Assembly (NCBI RefSeq): GCF_001411555.2
Contig: NC_049909.1
Location: forward strand, 7,819,485-7,883,484
DNA length: 64,000 bases
Direction of reading: 5' to 3'
Origin: Juglans regia
Lineage: Eukaryota; Streptophyta; Magnoliopsida; Fagales; Juglandaceae
The notes under the pieces are model-generated. The model was not told the origin of the DNA and searched no databases. It saw only the letters and a program-made list of their open reading frames with translations. Made by a program: the position numbers and the translations under genes. Positions 58,560 to 64,000 of the stretch are shown piece after piece. Position 1 is the stretch's first letter; each line of letters opens with the position of its first letter.

Positions 58560-59360
58560 TGACTATACGCTGTATCTATTATATGTATTTTCTAAGAAAA
58601 TCAACGAATTGATATTTTATGATCCCAAAACTATGCTTTTCTCATGAAATGATGTTTTCTCACGAAAATGAATGTTTTCTCATGAAAAGCAAAGAAAGAC
58701 ATGAAAACTGATGCTTTCACGGATCCTATTAACTGACACTTTTACGCATGCCATGAGGTGATGCTCATGGATGCCATGAAAGACGACATTCAAGGTGATG
58801 CTTATGGATGCCATGAAAGACAAATTTTAAGCCCATGTTTTAAACGATGCTTTTCCATGAACTGAACTGTTAAATGAAAAGGACTGAACTGAAAGGACTG
58901 AACTGTAAGAAAGGATTGAACTGTAAGAATGGACTGAAATGAAATGAACGTTTACTGTATGAAGATACATAACAGCCACATGAATGAATGCAAAGCGTAC
59001 CAATGAATGGGCAGATTGCAATGCTGGGTAAGTAGTACTGGTAGTGCACTCAGTGCTGCCCCCTGATTGAAAAGGGATACCCAACCCGTGGACTTGGACA
59101 GTCGAAGGAAGACCGCTAACCCCAACACACGGGTCGTAACAGTCTATACTGACATATGAAAGTGATAAGAATGAATGCATGAATGCATGAACGTATGAAT
59201 GCATGAAAGCACAAACTCTTGAAGAAATAAAGGCACTGATGGGGGACACGTTTTACGAAAAGAAAGTCCCTCTTTAAAGAAAAAACCCGTCCAGTGATAT
59301 TTTCAAATGAACGCATGTAAGCACGTATGCATGCATGTATAGTATGCATGGAATGATGAA
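58560..59360. repeat. Low-complexity repeats: TTTTCTCATGAAA, GGACTGAACTG, GAATGCAT
   Basis: TTTTCTCA(T/C)GAAAA units lie at 58629-58690. A GGACTGAACTG-type repeat with a period near 20 bp lies at 58858-58945. GAATGCAT repeats lie at 59168-59210. The block resembles in style the repeat-rich intron part of Tekay-like LTRs, suggesting an old LTR remnant. Confidence 0.6.
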
Positions 59361-61849
59361 TGTATGAATGAAAATCTATGTTGTTATATTTTAACTGTAT
59401 GAAGTAAGGCTTACTAGTCTTGGACTCATTTTAGTTTTTATGTATGCCTCTCCCCCCACAGAAACTGAACGGTCAGGACGGACATAGCCCATGGGTAAGT
59501 GCGTGGAAGTCTAGGCATGGGTTCTAATTGTACGAGATGCCTTTTTATTGTAAAAATAATGTTTTCCGTTGTAGACCTCTTTTATTGTCAAAGCACATTT
59601 TATTTTATAAACTTAGAGTCTTGCACCCTGGGTATGGAAGTAAAAAATTTTAAATCGAATGGTAATTCCCGTCATCCTTTCTAAAATCTTTTATAAAAAG
59701 TCTCACCACAAGGACGGACATAACAATCTGGGCCGAACCCGAGTCTTTTTTTTCTTAAATATTTTTGGGCTTATGTTTGAAAAGTTCATTTGAGTTTTAA
59801 TGAGTAATTTCATAGCAAGTTACGGGCCCAAAAATTTATTTTCACAGAGAATGAATTTCATTGGGCTCAATGGTTGGACAAAGACCCAAATAATAATTCA
59901 CAGACCAAGGGGTCAAAGTAATTAGAACTTGGCCCAATAAAATTTTTGTAAACATCGAGGATATTGTTGGATTGGAGATTTATTTTAGACTTGAGGATTA
60001 TGGCCCAATTTATTTATTAAGTCCTAGCCCATTAATGCGCCAATTTCAAGGAAACTAGAGTTACAATTTTAGAGTCCACTTCGTGATAAAATTCCTTAAA
60101 GCACTGCCTTCTTTATATTTAGACCCATGGACGTAAATTATGCTGCATCTTATACGTAAATTTCCATTAAATACGACGAGGCCACCACACCACTCGGCAT
60201 ACACATACCCATGTCTCCATATGTCCAAAAAACTAACACGGCAACAAACCTTCCACCGCCTAGATTTTCTTTCGGTCATACAAATCTTCCACATTGTTAC
60301 TCAACTCAAGTTAAAATTGACTACCATCTTCATTTTTATTTCTCCCTCATAAACCGCAGCAACCCATGCACCACCTTTAGGTAACCTCACCAAAGCCAAG
60401 CCATTCACATACGTCCAGCTCGTCACCTTCACATGCAACCACCTCTCTAGGTGAGTTTGAGGTTTTCCCTTGCTGCTAGCCACCGCCACGTGAAACCGAG
60501 ATCTCCCTACCAAGCTCTTCCACAAAATCTTTGGCATCGTAGCCACTACTTAGCCACCATAGCACCCTGTATCTAGTCCAGCCTTTTCAGCACTGTAAGC
60601 CATCGGCCAGCCACGTCTTTTCCACCCCATGCTACCTCGCACGCTGAGAATCACGGATAGTTTCCATACGTTTAAACCAGTAAGCTGCTCCATTCCTCAA
60701 CCGTAAAACACCACTTTCAACCATGAGGAAGGCCCTTGTTTTTCACAACTAAAAATAGAGCTAATTCACGTCCACACCGACAACCCTCCCACGTTCAACT
60801 CCTCTGAGTGCCACCCCCATGTTGCCTAGCTGCTACCGCCGCTCCTCCATGTCGCCAATGAAAGGCTTCCCTTAACGCCTTGGTAAGCCACTACCACCCC
60901 TCATCTCTCTTCCTCTCACGTTGTCTCTCTTGCTCATCACTCTCACTCTCTGTACTCTCTCTCACTCATCTCTTTCTCTTCCTCAGCGTGCCGCCATCGG
61001 GTCATCCACCACTTTGCCACTCGCTGCCTCTTGCTCTCTCTCGATAAAAATTCTTCTTCCTCCTAAAGTCCAGCTTTGTTCTCTGGTTTCTTATTTCCTT
61101 AGAAACAGGTAGGAGTCTGTAAAATAACTTTTAGTTTTTTATTTTTAAAAAAATTCTAATAAACATGACCTCCTTAATATTTACAAAGATTGCCATTAAG
61201 CTTTTCATGAAGTGATTTTCTGTGAAGCAATGAAGATTTCTTTTGAATGATTTTATGTTATTGTCCTTAATAGTAAGTCTTGGTACAATAGTTATTTGAT
61301 TGGGATGGGCATGACCTTTAAAATTTGGATAACTATTTTTAAGTTGGGCTTGTGTACGTATTGGTCTCATTTTTTTAAGTGGCTTGGGTTTGATTTTATG
61401 TCATGATTGGTGATTGAGTGGAAATTAGGATTAAGTAAAGTAATTGGATATTGATGGATTTGGAAAATGATGGTATTTTAAAATTATGAGAATTTTTGGA
61501 TTTTGAGGAATTAAAATAGGATGCTTTTTTAAGCAATTCAAGTATATTGAAATACGTGGATTGGAAATTTATGGAAGTTACGTGACTATTATATAGGTGA
61601 CGGCTAATTTTCGTTCAGCACTATTGTGGGAAAATTCTGAAAGCTAAGAAGTTCAAGTAAGCGGGATTCTTATGCTAAACTTTGCATAAAAATAAAATTG
61701 ACTGAGGTCAATTTTGGAAAAATATGCATGTTTTGTTATGAAAAGAAATTTGAAACGATCTCAGCTATTTGTTTTGCATAACTCATGAAATCCTGTATAA
61801 CAATAAAGTACTTTTTGTCATGACTGGTGTAGACATTAGCAAAGTTTTG
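59361..61849. other. Unclassified non-coding sequence with CT-rich tract
   Basis: No protein motif is seen. The part 59760-60050 has several GGGCC/GCCCA words. The part 60880-61060 is CT-rich (CTCTCTCTC, TTCTTCCTCCT), like plant LTR leaders read on the plus strand, and ends at AAACAG followed by GTAGGA near 61107. This could be part of a plus-strand LTR cut by the LINE, but no LTR end or TSD was found. Confidence 0.4.
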
Positions 61850-61883
61850 GCATTATGGTGTAGTCGAAACCACACCATAATGC
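61850..61883. repeat. 12-bp inverted repeat at the LINE 3' breakpoint
   Basis: GCATTATGGTGT (61850-61861) and ACACCATAATGC (61872-61883) are perfect inverted copies separated by 10 bp, exactly where LINE homology stops. Confidence 0.85.
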
Positions 61884-62316
61884 ATTGCAAACCTAGCCAC
61901 GGTTCGGCCCTTATCATCCTTAAAAATTTCTCCCCCTCCAGCCAAACCAGCATTGTCGAAGGAACTACCATCAATATTAAGTTTTAGACCCTCCCCCTTC
62001 TTGGTTTCTTCCATGCAACCACCTTTGGCATCTTCTTCTCAATCGGCACAAACGGAATATGTAATGCCTTCACAATTTCCAGATCTTTAGCCCTCATCTA
62101 TTTGAATTTCTGTTCTATTGAGAAAATTGCTATCAGGCCAGACTTAACCCATCACGTTACCCCTCTCCACTCAACCTTTTTATCTTCCATCCGTGCTTCA
62201 CACCTTGCTCTCCACAACGCCCAAGTGATTATAATAGGCATAATACCACGGCACACACCTGTATGTGTAGACGTCGATGCACAAAGCCACCATACATTGA
62301 GAATGCCTTGCCAAGA
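61858..62316 (-). pseudogene. LINE linker and RNase H N-terminal fragment
   Basis: The minus strand reads CRGIMPIIITWALWRARCEA, KALHIPFVPIEKKMPKVVAW, then KLNIDGSSFDNAGLAGGGEI and FKDDKGRTVARFAMHYG. This is the start of a plant LINE RNase H domain with the N-x-D-G-(S)-S motif intact. The frame ends with STTP-stop at the boundary; the rest of RNase H, seen in the LINE at 4738-5831, is missing. Confidence 0.78.
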
Positions 62317-62934
62317 CTAAGTCTGCGGTAAATGAATGCCCAGGATATTAGCAAAATAATTCCAGACTTTAGTAGCTAACTCCCCACCACACAACACATG
62401 CTCTGCAGTTTCTTGTTTCGGAGACACACACCAATTACACTTTGAGACCAATGGAATCCCAAGTTTAGCAATATTATCATCCACCGGTAAAGCCACTTTT
62501 CTTGCTTGCCAACACACAAAGGACATTTTTTTTGGAATATACTTATGCCATAGCCATTTACGCCAAAGGAAAAAGTCTCCATGTGCCCGATTAATCTGCC
62601 AAGCGAATTTTGTCGGTGACAAACCATCCGATGTCGGCTGCCAAACCAGAATATCTTTGCCACTTCGTAACTTCCCCGGCCAAGATATTGTTTTTTCAAC
62701 CATTTGCATTGGTAAAAGAGATGTTAATCTTTCCATATCCCAACCAGCCGGCTTTATAAGCTCCGCAACCTGCAACCGAGAATCACTCACCACCTCTTGT
62801 GATTCAACAATAGCACCATCCCCCAGCCAATTATCAAACCAGTAATTAGCCTCCCCACTTCGGATCAAAACTCTGGAATTTTTAATCACTAAAGGCATAA
62901 TTGATAGAATTTTTTTCCAAAATCTAGAACCCAC
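62317..62934 (-). pseudogene. LINE ORF2 zf-RVT region
   Basis: The 205-residue open stretch reads SRFWKKI, VLIRSGEANYWFDNWLGDGA, then DILVWQPTSDGLSPTKFAW, LWHKYIPKKMSFVCWQARK and CNWCVSPKQETAEHVLCGGE. This is the zinc-binding region in reverse transcriptase (CxxC...H...C) typical of plant non-LTR elements. It is collinear with the RT fragment on its right, with a frame break near 62950. Confidence 0.87.
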
Positions 62935-62964
62935 CGAGCAAGATAAAGCTACAGGATGTTCTCC

Positions 62965-63580
62965 TCATGCATATTTTGCCGTAAAAAATTTTGCCCAAAA
63001 AGATCTACCATCTAGTAATTTCCAAGCGAATTTCATGAATAGCGAAGTTTGCACTTCAGCAATATCTCTAACACCCAACCCGCCTTCCTCCACCGGTAAA
63101 CAAATGTTCCACCAAGCCACCCACTTCCTCTTCTTTCTTTCCTCCCCAGAACTCCAAAGAAAATTTGAGAAAATAGCATTAAGAGTTTTCAACACCTCCT
63201 TCGGTAAATTCATAACTGATAAAATATGTATTGGCATGCTAGATAAAACGTGCTTGATAAGAGTAATTTTTCCTCCAAAGGATAAAATCTTACTCTTCCA
63301 TCCCGCCAATTTGTTTTGAACCTTTAAAAGCAAAGGTTCAGAAAGACAAATGGTGAACCTTCCCACATGTAACGACACCCCTAAATACACACAAGACCAT
63401 TTACCCTCTACAAAACCATTCAACCGAAGCATCTCTAATTTCCTAGCAGTCGGAAACATAAAGGAGAAAAAAATAGACTTTCCCGAGCTCACCAACTACC
63501 CCGACATTGATTCATAATCATGAATAGTCTTCATTAGCAAAGATAAGAATATCATCAGCATAGAACAAATAAGAAATCAA
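62965..63580 (-). pseudogene. LINE ORF2 reverse transcriptase, catalytic box and thumb
   Basis: The catalytic YADD (FYADDILIFAN) is at 63563-63552 on the minus strand. After a stop the open part 63495-62965 shows YLGVSLHVGRF, KLAGWKSKILSFGGKITLIK, HVLSSMPIHILSVMNLPKEV, FLWSSGEERKKRKWVAW and CLPVEEGGLGVRDIAEVQTS, typical of plant L1 RT. Confidence 0.88.
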
Positions 63581-64000
63581 CACACCTCCATTTGCACTGA
63601 ATGGTCTGACTTTTGCCTTTTGGAATTCATCCTTTAGCATGTGAGACTAAAGTTCTTGAGATAAAATAAAAATGTAAGGCAATAGAGGATCACCTTGTCG
63701 CATACCTCAAGACAGCTTGAAGAAACCTTTCATAGATCCATTTAACATAATTGAACACATAGGAGCTGAAATAAAATTAAAAATAATCCCCGCCACTCCT
63801 CCAAAAAACCCAACCTTCGCATAACTTCCAATAAAAATTTCCAATTCACTCCATCATATGCTTTTGCTATATCAATTTTAAGCATTATGCTCCCGCCTCT
63901 CGTTTTCTTATTAATCCTATGCACAAGTTCCTGAGCAATAGAAATATTATCAAAAATACTATGACCCTTTAAAAATGTTGACTGCTCTTCAGAAATCAAT
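63581..64000 (-). pseudogene. LINE ORF2 reverse transcriptase, N-terminal part
   Basis: The minus strand begins MISEEQSTFLKGHSIFDNIS, continues IAQELVHRINKKTRGG and MLKIDIAKAYDGVNWKFLLE, the LINE RT finger/palm motifs with the first catalytic Asp in KIDIAKAYD. A frameshift follows at about 63745. The region 63745-63600 holds the G-(L/M)-RQGDP-like part in other frames. The coding sequence continues past 64000. Confidence 0.87.

Larger units (their letters stand above)
61850..64000 (-). mobile_element. Plant L1-like LINE, minus strand, 3'-truncated, continues beyond window
   Basis: ORF2 runs leftward: RT (from 64000), RT thumb region, zf-RVT, then the first part of RNase H. It ends at 61850 inside the RNase H domain with no poly(A). 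The 5' part (endonuclease, ORF1) is beyond the window. Several frameshifts and stops make it a relic. Confidence 0.9.

Noticed and set aside
58827..59249. 140-aa minus-strand open frame (MSPISAFISSRV...)
   Set aside because: It is read through GGACTGAACTG and GAATGCAT simple repeats; Ser/His/Val repeats without a domain.
60140..60352. Small open frames at 60061-60546 and 60921-61112 as possible host genes
   Set aside because: Short, no domain, no matching exon structure; the CT-rich region fits an LTR leader better.

Overview
The window is plant repeat-rich DNA, of the kind found in pericentromeric or heterochromatic regions. It is AT-rich and contains no recognisable host gene, tRNA, rRNA or CRISPR array. 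Almost every base belongs to plant-type Ty3/gypsy LTR retrotransposons (Athila-like and Tekay/Del-like chromoviruses) or plant L1-like LINEs, most of them broken. All similarity statements come from reading the sequence by eye. Clade names are inferred from protein motifs, primer sites and LTR ends.

The main structure is a nest of insertions, supported by target-site duplications (TSDs). Layer 0 is a minus-strand Tekay-like element 'E': LTR 53745-57161, PBS 53731-53742, gag and start of protease down to 52271. Layer 1 is an Athila-like element inserted in E's protease. It has three LTRs and two internal regions: LTR-1 1-1705, internal A 1706-7068, LTR-2 from 7069, internal B from 12212, LTR-3 50900-52270. 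Layer 2, inside the Athila, holds four insertions: a 5'-truncated minus LINE (4738-5831, 17-bp TSD); solo LTR S1 (7156-10639, TSD TTTTA); solo LTR S2 (13726-18254, TSD GGAGA); and element 'C' (18721-49901, TSD ACTTG). C has ~4.2-kb LTRs and carries only gag. Layer 3, inside C's right LTR, holds a minus-strand three-LTR/two-internal array 'D' (28346-44285, TSD TCAAT) and solo LTR S3 (44559-48800, TSD CACAG). The D array contains a 100-N assembly gap at 36190-36289.

Right of E (57162-61849) lies non-coding sequence with short palindromes and low-complexity repeats, then a minus-strand LINE (61850-64000) that runs off the window and whose 3' end is truncated inside RNase H.

Coding capacity is split. 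Athila A keeps decayed gag-PR-RT-RNase H and stops at the start of integrase. Athila B keeps gag ends and part of PR. C keeps only gag. D keeps only RNase H-integrase-chromodomain, and one copy of that frame is open for 594 codons. None of these could move without proteins supplied by other elements.

The most interesting signal is a shared module inside the LTRs of several otherwise diverged Tekay-like families: a GTAAGT donor in mid-LTR and, 0.9-1.5 kb downstream, a short hairpin followed by a conserved TTTTG(A/T)T(A/G)(C/T)AG acceptor-like site. This suggests a conserved intron in the LTR-derived leader RNA.
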